Positions 46,625 through 56,027 of a DNA stretch of 64,000 nucleotides are shown one piece after another. The DNA comes from Oscillatoriales cyanobacterium (GTDB lineage: Bacteria; Cyanobacteriota; Cyanobacteriia; Cyanobacteriales; Laspinemataceae). The notes beneath the pieces are model-generated. The model was not told where the DNA came from and did no database searches. It worked only from the letters and a program-made list of their open reading frames with translations. The number at the start of each line of letters is the position of its first letter. Position 1 is the stretch's first letter. The stretch lies in the NCBI GenBank assembly GCA_011390955.1, contig JAABRM010000036.1:1-64000 (forward strand), given 5' to 3'. The translations under genes and the position numbers were made by a program.

Positions 46625-49108
46625 TTACTCGTAGCCATGTTGGTATTCATACTCATTCGTCACCGAAACATTCTCAGCTTTTTGGGCATTATCCGGGGTG
46701 GTATCGCCGTAAAGCACAGAATTAGGCTGTACGGGTTGGGCTTTGATGGTGGGTTCCCGTCCTTCCCAGCTTGGCACTTCAGGAAAGTTTGCCACAGGAA
46801 TGTCTTCACGTACCTTATTCATAAATTCCCCCCAAGTGAATGCCGCTGTGCCGCTACTGCCCCAAGTGGGATAGTTGTCATCGTTGCCCAACCATACCCC
46901 AGCCACGAGTTGAGGAATATAGCCAATAAACCAAAGGTCACGGGCTTCATCAGAGGTGCCAGTTTTTCCGGCAACCGGGCGATCGCGCAGTTGGGCCGGG
47001 CCGCCAGTACCCGCGTTAACCACTGATTCCAACATCCAAGTGACAATGGCAGCGCTATCCCGATCGACCGCTTGTTTGGCAGCGAACTTAGGCTCATAAA
47101 TCACCTCCCCTCGGCGATCGCGCACTCGGACAATTCCGTGGGGTGGGGTATATTTGCCTTCTGCCGCTAAGGTGCCGTAAGCACTGGTTAACTCCAAGAG
47201 GTTGACTTCGGAACCGCCCAAGGCTAAAGAATAGATGGGTTGAAGTTTTGATTTAATCCCCATTGCATTAGCCAATTTAATCGTGGGTTCAAAACCCACC
47301 TCCATTAAAACTTTCACCGCTACCACATTGGTAGAGGCAGTCAGGGCATCCATCATGGAGATCCAACCGCGATATTTGCCGTCATAGTTCTTCGGTTTGT
47401 AGCCATCTACGGTAAAGTTGGCGTCTTCATAGCCATCGGTGGGATAGAACCCAGCCGCGATCGCCGCAGTATAAACCAACCCTTTAAAAGTCGAACCGGG
47501 TTGACGTTGGGCTTGAGTGACGCGATTAAACTCGCTTTCTTTGAAACTGCGTCCTCCCACCATTGCCTTAATTTCTCCGGTGACTGGCTCGATCGCCACA
47601 AATGCCGCTTGCTCAAATCCTTGGGCATAGCCATCGATTTCTACCGCTTCCCGGACGATTTGTTCGGCAACTTTCTGCCATTTCGGATTAACCGTGGTTT
47701 CCACCGTCAGCCCGCCCAGTTCCAGGGCTTCTGATGAGATATATTTGGGTAATTCTTTTTGAATATAAGAGGTAAAATACGGCGCCTCCACATAAAGCCG
47801 TTTCGGAGAACTGGCTTTAATCCCCAAGGGTTCCGCTTGAGCCTTCGATGCTTCTTCAGGAGTAATCAATCCCAACTCAGCCATTGAATCCAAGACTAAA
47901 TTACGTCGTTCTTTGCTCAGGTCTGGATTCACCAAAGGAGAATACACACTGGGGGCTGGAGGTAAACCGGCAATCATGGCCATTTCTGGTAAGGTCAACC
48001 GATCCACCGACTTACTGAAATAAACCCAGGCAGCATCCGCTACCCCATAAGCCCCTGAACCTAAATAGACATTATTGAGGTAATTTTCCAGGATATCTTG
48101 TTTGCTGATATGTCTTTCGATTTTCCAAGACAGCAGGGCTTCCCGCAGTTTCCGCCATACAGTCTGTTCTTGAGTCAGAAAGACCACTCTGGCTAACTGT
48201 TGGGTGATGGTACTCGCCCCTTGAACCACACCCCCCGCTTTGAGGTTGGAAAACATGGCCCGGAAAATTCCTTGATAATCAATGCCATTGTGCCGGTAAA
48301 AGCGCCGGTCTTCAGAAGCGATAAAGGCATCAATCTGGAGTTGGGGAATCTTTTCAATGTCGAGTTTTTCTCGCGTGGCAGGGCCTAATTGTTGCAGAAT
48401 TGTGCCATCTGCCCCTTTGATGGTGATGGTGCCATCCCGGACAAAGCTGAAGACTTCACCCACGTCGGGCAATGTGCTGTTTAAGTACCATAAGCCAACG
48501 CCTGCGCTGCCGACCCCCCCTGTCACCGCGATCGCACCCACGGTATAGACCCAAAATGACACAGTGCGATACCGAGGTTTGCCATCTTTAGTGGTTAACA
48601 ATGGTTTTAAGGCAACAGCCCATTTGCGTATTTGATTCGCCGGTGACTTTTCTGCCGCAGGATTGGTCTGTTCCTCGGTTTGCGGCTGATTATTTTCAGG
48701 ATTTTCACTTTCTGAACTAAGCATTGTTGCCGCAACGTCATTGTCGGGCTTCTGGTCGGGCTGCCGATCTGCTGGATCTGCTGGATCTGCTGGATCTGCT
48801 GGATCTGCTGGATCTGCTTGATTATCCCAGGTGGTTAAATCGACATTTTCCGGGGGGAGAACGGCTTCCGGGGTCGATGTTGCTGGGGATAATTCCGTTT
48901 GGGCATTCACCGCAGCATCAACCGCAGCATCAACCGCAGCATCAAGGGGGCGATCGCCTGCTTCGACAGGAGAAGATGCCATAACATCATTGGCAGCCTC
49001 TAATTTGTCATCGATCGAGGGTAATTCGGGACTCAAGGCATTATCCTTAGATTCAGACATCCTGACTTTATGAGAGATTTTGGGAAATTTAGCAAAAAAA
49101 TTGGCCAC
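46625..49108 (-). CDS. Class A penicillin-binding protein (PBP1 family)
   Basis: An 827-residue bifunctional peptidoglycan synthase. A long cytoplasmic N-terminus (about 1-190) is low-complexity, with DAAVDAAVDAAVNA and a six-fold ADP repeat. One TM (TVSFWVYTVGAIAVTGGVGS) is followed by the GT51 glycosyltransferase (ASEDRRFYRHNGIDYQGIFR; GASTITQQLAR) and the transpeptidase with QPGSTFK (active Ser), STN and KTGTS motifs. It polymerises and crosslinks glycan chains at the cytoplasmic membrane. The C-terminus is short. Confidence 0.93.
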   Translation of the reverse strand: MANFFAKFPKISHKVRMSESKDNALSPELPSIDDKLEAANDVMASSPVEAGDRPLDAAVDAAVDAAVNAQTELSPATSTPEAVLPPENVDLTTWDNQADPADPADPADPADPADRQPDQKPDNDVAATMLSSESENPENNQPQTEEQTNPAAEKSPANQIRKWAVALKPLLTTKDGKPRYRTVSFWVYTVGAIAVTGGVGSAGVGLWYLNSTLPDVGEVFSFVRDGTITIKGADGTILQQLGPATREKLDIEKIPQLQIDAFIASEDRRFYRHNGIDYQGIFRAMFSNLKAGGVVQGASTITQQLARVVFLTQEQTVWRKLREALLSWKIERHISKQDILENYLNNVYLGSGAYGVADAAWVYFSKSVDRLTLPEMAMIAGLPPAPSVYSPLVNPDLSKERRNLVLDSMAELGLITPEEASKAQAEPLGIKASSPKRLYVEAPYFTSYIQKELPKYISSEALELGGLTVETTVNPKWQKVAEQIVREAVEIDGYAQGFEQAAFVAIEPVTGEIKAMVGGRSFKESEFNRVTQAQRQPGSTFKGLVYTAAIAAGFYPTDGYEDANFTVDGYKPKNYDGKYRGWISMMDALTASTNVVAVKVLMEVGFEPTIKLANAMGIKSKLQPIYSLALGGSEVNLLELTSAYGTLAAEGKYTPPHGIVRVRDRRGEVIYEPKFAAKQAVDRDSAAIVTWMLESVVNAGTGGPAQLRDRPVAGKTGTSDEARDLWFIGYIPQLVAGVWLGNDDNYPTWGSSGTAAFTWGEFMNKVREDIPVANFPEVPSWEGREPTIKAQPVQPNSVLYGDTTPDNAQKAENVSVTNEYEYQHGYE
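48766..48819. repeat. Six 9-bp tandem repeats in the PBP gene
   Basis: GATCTGCTG repeated six times (the last unit varied), which encodes the ADP repeats on the minus strand. Copy-number changes keep the frame. Confidence 0.9.
48909..48944. repeat. Three 12-bp tandem repeats in the PBP gene
   Basis: ACCGCAGCATCA three times, encoding the DAAV repeats on the minus strand. Confidence 0.9.
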
Positions 49109-49399
49109 GTCAACTCCTCAAACACCACCACGACTAAGAAAGACTAGGATCCGGCTAGACGGGATCGCTTGCTCGCAAACAGAAAAATCATCTTCGCTAG
49201 ATTTAATAATGTTTTAGCCGAAACAGTGATGTTTCGGCTAACTTGAAGTATAAACGATCGAAAATCTAACCGTAAGAATATCGTCTTTCTCATCCGTATA
49301 AGATACAAAATTTTTCTGAATTACCGCCAGCGCGGGAATCACAGATTTTTTTATCTACCTGATAAGTTAGAGAATTGTTAGAAAATTTCCGGAAATCAA

Positions 49400-50422
49400 T
49401 TAGATCGCAGTATGACCGATCGCCAATGCAGTCACCAACATCCCCAAAACCAAAAAAGGTTGGGCACTAGCTTGATATTTCACGTCATTTTCCAGGGGGT
49501 TGCGTAAGAAGTACATATCCTGGAAAGTAATTTGCGGGATCGTTAATAAGACCAATATAACCGCATAAAGGTTTTGATGAATACTGAGTAAGTATCCGGC
49601 AATCCCCAGTTGGAATACATCAATCATTAGTACACAAATCCATGCCGCAGTTCCCACCCCAAACATGACGGGCAAAGATTGTAAGCCCAGTTGGCGATCG
49701 CCTTCCACACTTTTAAAATCATTGACGATCGCAATACCTAATCCCGCCAGACTATAGATTAAGGTGATAATCATAATCTTGGCATCAATTGTGCCAAACA
49801 GGGCTTGACCTGCCCACCAAGGTAAAGCAATATAACTCGCACCCAAAGCATAGTTACCCAACCAGCCATTTTTCTTCAGTTTCAACGGTGGGGCTGAGTA
49901 AATATAGGACAAGAAAGAACCGCCCAAGGCTAAAACCGTAACGGTGGGAAACTCATGGTTTGCCCAAACATCTAAGGCATAAGCCACCCCAATACCCGCA
50001 AGTAACAACACCAGAATTTGGGTCACAACCTGGGGAACGGAGATCGCCCCAGAGGGAATGGGACGATAGGGTTCGTTAATCGCATCTAAGTCGCGATCGT
50101 AAAAATCATTAATGGTTTGAGTATAGCCAGCCAACAGAGGGCCAGACATCAACATACAAGCGGCGGCAATTAATATATGTTCTAACTTCCATTCATAGTT
50201 GCCGGAAGCGGCAGCCCCGCAAACCACCCCCCAAATCAGCGGGATCCAGGTGATCGGTTTCATCAGTTGCAGCCGAATTTTCCAAATCGATGTTTCTTTA
50301 ACATCAGCGCCTTTCATCCCTAACATTTGCCGCGTTTTGGCGCTGCGTTTGGATGTGGGGTCAGGGGGTGCGGGATTAGATGCGTTAGTAGGATTGGACT
50401 CAGGTGCAGGCTGGTTGCTCAT
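49400..50422 (-). CDS. chlG: Chlorophyll synthase
   Basis: A 340-residue UbiA-type prenyltransferase that esterifies chlorophyllide a with geranylgeranyl or phytyl diphosphate in the thylakoid membrane. Seen: a Pro/Asn-rich N-terminus, TQTINDFYDRDLDAINEPYR with the NDxxDxxxD diphosphate-binding motif, ending RPIPSGAI, a second Asp-rich motif (IVNDFKSVEGDRQLGLQ), and about nine hydrophobic segments. The length agrees with cyanobacterial ChlG. It is the strongest evidence for a photosynthetic host besides psaB. Confidence 0.95.
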   Translation of the reverse strand: MSNQPAPESNPTNASNPAPPDPTSKRSAKTRQMLGMKGADVKETSIWKIRLQLMKPITWIPLIWGVVCGAAASGNYEWKLEHILIAAACMLMSGPLLAGYTQTINDFYDRDLDAINEPYRPIPSGAISVPQVVTQILVLLLAGIGVAYALDVWANHEFPTVTVLALGGSFLSYIYSAPPLKLKKNGWLGNYALGASYIALPWWAGQALFGTIDAKIMIITLIYSLAGLGIAIVNDFKSVEGDRQLGLQSLPVMFGVGTAAWICVLMIDVFQLGIAGYLLSIHQNLYAVILVLLTIPQITFQDMYFLRNPLENDVKYQASAQPFLVLGMLVTALAIGHTAI

Positions 50423-50779
50423 AATATGACGATTAGACTGTACAACTTATAATGATTAATTTAAGGCATGATGAGCGATCGACTTCAGAAACCGATGCTT
50501 CGTTTTTTAGCCAACCGGACGTAGCAGCACATTTATACCCCATCCTCCCAGACCCCGATCGCTGCTCCCCGAACCGGACTAACGCAAAACAAAAGCCAGT
50601 GCGGTCTTGGGGGTTTCCCCAATTAGAGCAACATTGTACGGGTCAAACTCCGCGATCGCCGATTGCGGTTCCCCACACTCCTTCGTTTTACGCCCGGTTA
50701 CAATGACAGGTTTTACGCCCGGTTACAATGACATTGGTAGGTATTGCGAACGAACCATATTAAAAGAGGAATATTTCAG
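50423..50779. other. 357-bp gap with duplicated promoter-like element
   Basis: A 24-bp direct repeat (50685-50708 and 50710-50733, period 25) contains GGTTACAATGACA, with TACAAT as a possible -10 box. It lies directly upstream of the antitoxin gene, on its strand, so the promoter may be duplicated. No gene was seen. Confidence 0.55.
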
Positions 50780-51223
50780 ATGCTAGACCAGACAATATCA
50801 AAAACAAATTTTTTGTTTCCCACAAAAAATCTACAAGCAATTGCCAAATTGTCTCAATTATTTAATTCAGAAAATCCGGCAACAAAATTAATCCTAAAAA
50901 ATGGAGAAGAATTGATAATAACTGAAGATATTTATAGCTTTTTACACAAAATATTTCAAGAAATTGAATCTGGTAATATTCTTCATTTTTTACCAGCAAA
51001 TTATCAAATTACAACAGATATGGCCGCCAATATTTTGCAAATATCTCAGGCTGAATTATTGCAGCTTATAGAATCAAAAGTGATTCCGGCGATGCATCTG
51101 GAGGCAGCATCGATAATTTCTCTACAGGATTTACTAGATTACAAAATTAAACGCGATGAACAAAGGGAAATCCTGTTAGATGAAATCATGGAAATTAGTC
51201 AAGAAGCAGGTTTTTATGAGTAA
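50780..51223 (+). CDS. Antitoxin-like HTH protein (orphan)
   Basis: A 147-residue protein, ATG 50780 chosen for AGAGGA at 50764-50769. The C-terminal half has ITTDMAANILQISQAELLQL, an excisionase/MerR-like HTH, then SLQDLLDYKIKRDEQREILL and EIMEISQEAGFYE. This ending is typical of antitoxins paired with PIN-domain toxins. No PIN gene follows; only a 28-codon frame overlaps its stop codon. The toxin seems to have been lost or replaced. Confidence 0.7.
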   Translation: MLDQTISKTNFLFPTKNLQAIAKLSQLFNSENPATKLILKNGEELIITEDIYSFLHKIFQEIESGNILHFLPANYQITTDMAANILQISQAELLQLIESKVIPAMHLEAASIISLQDLLDYKIKRDEQREILLDEIMEISQEAGFYE

Positions 51224-51302
51224 AGCAGATATTACACAAATCGCTCAAAATGAAGAGATATCTGTTGTGTTAATTCATGGTTCTTCGGCTGATCTGAAAT
51301 AA
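51216..51302 (+). CDS. Very short frame overlapping the antitoxin stop
   Basis: ATG 51216 overlaps the antitoxin stop (ATGAGTAA) as toxin genes usually do, but stops after 28 codons (MSKADITQIAQNEEISVVLI, then HGSSADLK). It may be what is left of a toxin gene that was cut off by recombination, or simply chance. No domain is visible. Confidence 0.3.
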   Translation: MSKADITQIAQNEEISVVLIHGSSADLK

Positions 51303-51410
51303 TTCTAGTTTATAGGCGATTCGCGTTTAGGATCCGATGAAGCGAATCGCGCTCTTTTGATCTTTTTTCTCTTTTTCCTTTGTGTCCTCTGTGACTCTGT
51401 GGGTATTCAG

Positions 51411-53417
51411 CTAAATTTTATGCCCCACCAGCCTTTCTCTCAATAACTTAATGCGATCGCGCAACTGAGCCGCTTGCTCGAATTCCAAAGCCTTCGCCGC
51501 TTGTTTCATCTCACTTTCTAACTGAGTAATTAACTGGGGAATTTCCTCCAAAGGCAACTGTTCAATTAACGGTAAATCCTCGCGGTTTTTACCATCCGTA
51601 TGCAACCGCCGAGAAATTTCCAAAAACGATAAAATTGCATTACTCGAACTTTTCACAATCGACCGGGGCGTAATGCCGTGTTTTTGATTATACTCCAATT
51701 GAATTTGGCGGCGCCGTTCCGTTTCACTAATGGCTTTAGCCATACTATCTGTCAGATTATCCGCATATAAAATCGCTTGCCCTTGCACATGACGGGCTGC
51801 CCGACCAATCGTTTGAATCAAAGAACGTTCTGCCCGCAAAAACCCCTCCTTATCCGCATCTAAAATAGCCACCAAAGAAACTTCCGGTAAATCCAAACCT
51901 TCTCGTAATAAATTCACCCCAATCAAAACATCAAATTCGCCCTGACGCAATGCTTGGAGAATTTCAATCCGTTCAATGGATTTCACATCTGAATGCAGAT
52001 AACGCACCCGCACCCCTTGCTCTTGGAAATATTCCGTCAAATCTTCCGCCATACGTTTAGTTAAAGTTGTCACCAGTACCCGTTCTTGGCGGTCAATTCG
52101 CTGGTTAATTTCTCCTAATAAATCATCCACTTGTCCCTTACTCGGTCTGACAAATAACTCTGGATCTACCACCCCAGTCGGGCGAATAATTTGCTCGACA
52201 ATTTCCCCTTGAGACTGTTCTATTTCCCAATCCCCTGGAGTCGCTGATACAAAAATACATTGACTCACTTTTTGCCAAAACTCCTCCGCTTTTAAAGGGC
52301 GATTATCCGCCGCACTGGGTAAGCGAAATCCATGCTCAATTAAAACTTGTTTGCGGGATTGATCCCCATGATACATCCCCCGAATTTGCGGCACTGTCAC
52401 ATGAGATTCATCCACCACTAATAACCAGTCGGAAGGAAAGTAATCAATTAAACATTCTGGGGGTTCCCCTGGATTTCGACCGGCTAAATGGCGAGAATAG
52501 TTTTCTACTCCATTACAATATCCCACTTCCGACAGCATTTCTAAATCATAGCGAGTCCGCTGTTCTAAGCGTTGTGCTTCTAAAAGTTTGCCCGCTTTTT
52601 CTAATTCAGCCAATCGATTTTCTAATTCAGTTTTAATATCTTGACAAGCGGCTTCTAGTCGATCTTGAGGGGTGACAAAGTGACGGGCTGGATAGATATT
52701 TAAACGATCTAAACTCTCAATAATTACCCCTGTCACCGGGTCGATATAGCGAATGGCATCAATTTCATCGCCGAAAAATTCTACCCGAATAATCCGGTCT
52801 TCATAAGCAGGGCCAATTTCTAAAACATCTCCTTTAACCCGGAAACGTCCCCGCCCTAAATCTAGATCGTTTCTCATATATTGTAAAGTCGCTAATTCCC
52901 GCAGCAATTGCCTTTGATTCAGTTCTTCCCCTACGGATAAAGGAATCGCCGCTTTGAGATATTCGGCGGGAATTCCTAAGCCATAAATACAGCTAATTGA
53001 AGCGACGACAATTACATCCCGGCGTTCAAATAATGACCGGGTGGCTGAATGGCGCAACATATCAATTTCATCGTTGATGGATGCACTTTTTTCAATATAA
53101 GTATCGCTGACCGGGATATAGGCTTCTGGTTGATAATAGTCGTAGTAAGAAATAAAGTATTCAACCGCATTGTGAGGGAAAAAATTTCTAAATTCGTTGC
53201 AAAGTTGGGCGGCTAAGGTTTTATTATGGGCTAAGACTAAGGTGGGTTTGCCAATTTTTTCAATGGTTTTGGCAATGGTGTAAGTTTTGCCGGTGCCCGT
53301 GGCGCCCAGGAGCGTTTGGCGGCGTTTTCCCCCTTGCAAATTGGCAATCAGTTGCGCGATCGCCTTTGGTTGGTCCCCAGTGGGTTGAAACGGGGCTTCA
53401 AGACAAAAGTTTTTCAT
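51411..53417 (-). CDS. uvrB: Excinuclease ABC subunit UvrB
   Basis: A 668-residue helicase-like subunit of nucleotide excision repair that receives damaged DNA from UvrA and recruits UvrC. Seen: Walker [16 protein letters not shown], the beta-hairpin [26 protein letters not shown] (Walker B), [31 protein letters not shown] and a C-terminal UVR motif ([19 protein letters not shown]). The frame is intact. It presumably is monocistronic. Confidence 0.97.
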   Translation of the reverse strand: MKNFCLEAPFQPTGDQPKAIAQLIANLQGGKRRQTLLGATGTGKTYTIAKTIEKIGKPTLVLAHNKTLAAQLCNEFRNFFPHNAVEYFISYYDYYQPEAYIPVSDTYIEKSASINDEIDMLRHSATRSLFERRDVIVVASISCIYGLGIPAEYLKAAIPLSVGEELNQRQLLRELATLQYMRNDLDLGRGRFRVKGDVLEIGPAYEDRIIRVEFFGDEIDAIRYIDPVTGVIIESLDRLNIYPARHFVTPQDRLEAACQDIKTELENRLAELEKAGKLLEAQRLEQRTRYDLEMLSEVGYCNGVENYSRHLAGRNPGEPPECLIDYFPSDWLLVVDESHVTVPQIRGMYHGDQSRKQVLIEHGFRLPSAADNRPLKAEEFWQKVSQCIFVSATPGDWEIEQSQGEIVEQIIRPTGVVDPELFVRPSKGQVDDLLGEINQRIDRQERVLVTTLTKRMAEDLTEYFQEQGVRVRYLHSDVKSIERIEILQALRQGEFDVLIGVNLLREGLDLPEVSLVAILDADKEGFLRAERSLIQTIGRAARHVQGQAILYADNLTDSMAKAISETERRRQIQLEYNQKHGITPRSIVKSSSNAILSFLEISRRLHTDGKNREDLPLIEQLPLEEIPQLITQLESEMKQAAKALEFEQAAQLRDRIKLLRERLVGHKI

Positions 53418-53957
53418 TGTTTCTCAGAACTATTGACAAATTACTCGATTTATGTATTAACTTCCGGCATATATTGGCCAAGGCAAAAAAACCGAGTTGG
53501 CGGCTTTTTGTTGGCAATTTTGGGGAAAATTCAGCCCGAAAAAACCCGGTTTCTTTGATTTAGATTATATTAACTTTTCTTAAGAGAGCGATCGCATATT
53601 TTTATTCCCATCATCTAGATTCTCTATGTATAACAGACCGATGAAACTATTTTTTCCCCAGGCAAAAACCGCCGACCTTGAAATTAAGCGGGCATTGAGG
53701 GGAAATTCTCAGGGCAAAGATAATTGTGGAGCGATCGCCAGCAAACATAACAGCTATCTGATTTGCAGGCATTCCCCTTTGGGGCGATCGCTGACGATGC
53801 CGGAAAAAATTTTCGCAGATTCTCGTTATTTGTTAAGATCATGCTGTTTAGATTATCTTAATAAAGTAAGCGTGTTATCACAAGCTGAGACCCAAGTTAT
53901 TTTAGGGTTCTCCTTGATCGCTAACGGCGTCACAAATCGAATCGAGAGGAATAGACC
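53418..53957. other. 540-bp noncoding gap
   Basis: Contains a degenerate AAACCCGGTTTCT unit near 53541-53556 and HIP1-like sites. Small frames exist in several registers but none has a motif. An AGAGGA ribosome binding site for the next gene lies at 53944-53949. Confidence 0.5.
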
Positions 53958-54347
53958 GTGACCACCAGCACTGAGGAAGCTAAAGGGACGAGCAAAACCA
54001 GCAGCCCTGAAGAAAAAAAGACTGTGAAGAAAACTGAGGAAAAAACCATTAACGAGAATCCAGCAGAAACCAAAACATCCGCAGCCATTCAGGTAGCCAT
54101 ACCGAAAATGGTGTTTGCCAACCGCCCGGTCACACCAAGTAGTTTGGTAGTGGTTAGTACCTTCAACCAAGCAGGGATTCGCCCAATTGGCGCCGGAACC
54201 CTCAAAGTTCAAGATACGATGTATGCTTCCGGGACTCGACCGATTATGTCGAGCACCCTGCACATTACGGGGATGCTGACCGCCCTTCGCCCGATCGCAT
54301 CAAATATGATTGATGATTATGAAGTCCTCATGGGCTATTTAGATTAA
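53958..54347 (+). CDS. Conserved small protein, function unknown
   Basis: A 129-residue protein from GTG 53958. The N-terminal 45 residues are a charged Lys/Glu/Thr-rich, disordered-looking tail; the rest has short repeated strands (MVFANRPVTPSSLVVVSTFN, AGIRPIGAGTLKVQDTMYAS, GTRPIMSSTLHITGMLTALR) in which an xRP(I/V) motif recurs about four times. This looks like a small repeat-built beta structure. I do not recognise a family. A mobile palindrome follows downstream. Confidence 0.6.
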   Translation: MTTSTEEAKGTSKTSSPEEKKTVKKTEEKTINENPAETKTSAAIQVAIPKMVFANRPVTPSSLVVVSTFNQAGIRPIGAGTLKVQDTMYASGTRPIMSSTLHITGMLTALRPIASNMIDDYEVLMGYLD

Positions 54348-54392
54348 GTCTTGTTTGTTCAATAGACAATTCGGGCTTTCCCAAGCTAAAAA

Positions 54393-54420
54393 GCCCCCCT
54401 TAAAAAGGGGGGTTGGGGGG
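54393..54420. repeat. C/G-run mobile palindrome
   Basis: GCCCCCCTTAAAAAGGGGGG and a further G-run, the same family as the elements inside the CHAT and ATPase genes, here in intergenic DNA. Confidence 0.8.
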
Positions 54421-54597
54421 ATCGAAGCCGGTATTTTGCCAGAATTGTCTCATCATCTGACGCCTGTTGAACTCACCCCTGGATGCCTTCTTTGCTCAGA
54501 CACCAGGGAAAACGTGAGACGACGGGCTTTTATTTGGCTCAAATCCCCGAAATTTTACCCCGCCATATTCATGGGGGGCTGCCATCGGGAAAACAAT

Positions 54598-54665
54598 TAA
54601 CAATTGATAATTGATAATTGACAATTAAACATAATTATCAATTATCAATTGTCAATTATCAATTA
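54598..54665. repeat. AT-rich inverted repeats built from ATAATTGA/TCAATTAT units
   Basis: AATTGATAATTGATAATTGA on one side and its inverse on the other, with about eight bases between, form a long hairpin. It is just downstream of wecB and may end its transcript. Confidence 0.7.
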
Positions 54666-54683
54666 TTCCCTACACCCTACACC

Positions 54684-55805
54684 CTAAGAGTCCAAACCGA
54701 AATAATCACTGACAATTTGCCAAATCCGCTCGCTGGCATGACCATCCCCAAACGGATTTACAGCCTTGGCCATTTTCTCATAAGCCAACGGATCGCTCAG
54801 TAGTTCACTCGCAGCCCCTAAAATACTCGAAGGTTCAGTCCCCACCAGCTTGGAAGTTCCCGCATCAACCGCTTCTGGCCGTTCCGTAGTTTCTCGCAAC
54901 ACCAACACCGGCTTACCCAAAGCGGGGGCTTCTTCTTGTAATCCACCGGAATCACTCAACAGCAAATAACAGCGCTGCATCGCCCCAACTAACTGACCAT
55001 AATCCAGGGGTTCCGTTAAAAAAACCCTAGGATGATTTCCTAATATCCCTTGCAACGGTTCCCGTACCGTGGGATTCCGATGTAATGGCAACAACAAAGC
55101 GGTATCGGGGAATTTATCTAAAATTTGGCAAAATCCTTGGGCAATTCCTTGCAGGGGTTCGCCCCAATTTTCCCGACGGTGAACCGTAGCTAACAATACC
55201 CGGTATTTATCCCAGTCCAACCCCTCAACAGGACAATCCGGTTGACCCTGGGCGACGGTCAGCAACGCATCAATCACCGTATTGCCGGTTTGGTGAATCG
55301 CCCCAGCAATCCCAGAACGTTGGAGATTTGCCACCGACTGGGCGGTGGGGGCAAAATTAAGCTGGGCGATCTGGGAAATTAAACGTCGGTTGGCTTCTTC
55401 GGGATAGGGATTAAATAAATGATCCGTTCTTAACCCGGCTTCCACATGACCCACGGGAATTTGTTGATAAAATGCCGCCAAAGCCGCAGCAAACGCCGTG
55501 GTTGTATCCCCTTGCACCAAAACCAGTTGGGGTTTTTCCTGGGTAAACAACTCTTCTAGCCCTTTTAAACTCCGACAAGTAATATCTGTCAGGGTTTGCT
55601 TGGGCTGCATAATTTTCAGATCCGAGTCAGCGGCTAAATTAAATAGCTGCATCACCTGATCCACCATTTCCCGATGCTGCCCGGTCAAGACCACCTGAGT
55701 CAGGAATAAAGGCGATCGCTGAAACAAACTAATCACGGGAGCCAGTTTAATCGCTTCCGGGCGAGTTCCTAGGGTAATACAAATCTTAATCGGGGATTTT
55801 GACAT
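54684..55805 (-). CDS. wecB: UDP-N-acetylglucosamine 2-epimerase
   Basis: A 373-residue non-hydrolysing epimerase that makes UDP-ManNAc from UDP-GlcNAc for surface polysaccharides. Seen: ICITLGTRPEAIKLAPVI, TGQHREMVDQVMQLF, VQGDTTTAFAAALAAFYQ, GHVEAGLRT, VLLATVHRRENWG and LLSDSGGLQEEAPALGKPVL. ATG 55805 is preferred to the TTG at 55814. It is divergent from pilT. Confidence 0.95.
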   Translation of the reverse strand: MSKSPIKICITLGTRPEAIKLAPVISLFQRSPLFLTQVVLTGQHREMVDQVMQLFNLAADSDLKIMQPKQTLTDITCRSLKGLEELFTQEKPQLVLVQGDTTTAFAAALAAFYQQIPVGHVEAGLRTDHLFNPYPEEANRRLISQIAQLNFAPTAQSVANLQRSGIAGAIHQTGNTVIDALLTVAQGQPDCPVEGLDWDKYRVLLATVHRRENWGEPLQGIAQGFCQILDKFPDTALLLPLHRNPTVREPLQGILGNHPRVFLTEPLDYGQLVGAMQRCYLLLSDSGGLQEEAPALGKPVLVLRETTERPEAVDAGTSKLVGTEPSSILGAASELLSDPLAYEKMAKAVNPFGDGHASERIWQIVSDYFGLDS

Positions 55806-56027
55806 ATTAATCAACTCACCAGTAAATATTGAAACCGTTAAAATTCTGACAGATCGTTTAAAATTCTGAGAAAAGTCACAAAAAAGCCAAATTAAATTTA
55901 GTGTAAACAGTCAACGGCTTGACCGTTTGACTATCACCCTAAATTTTTTAATTAATTCATCCATCTGGAAACAGATCGGTGAAAATATTGCCATCCGATG
56001 TCTGTATCGTCAACTTAGGAGCCTGTT

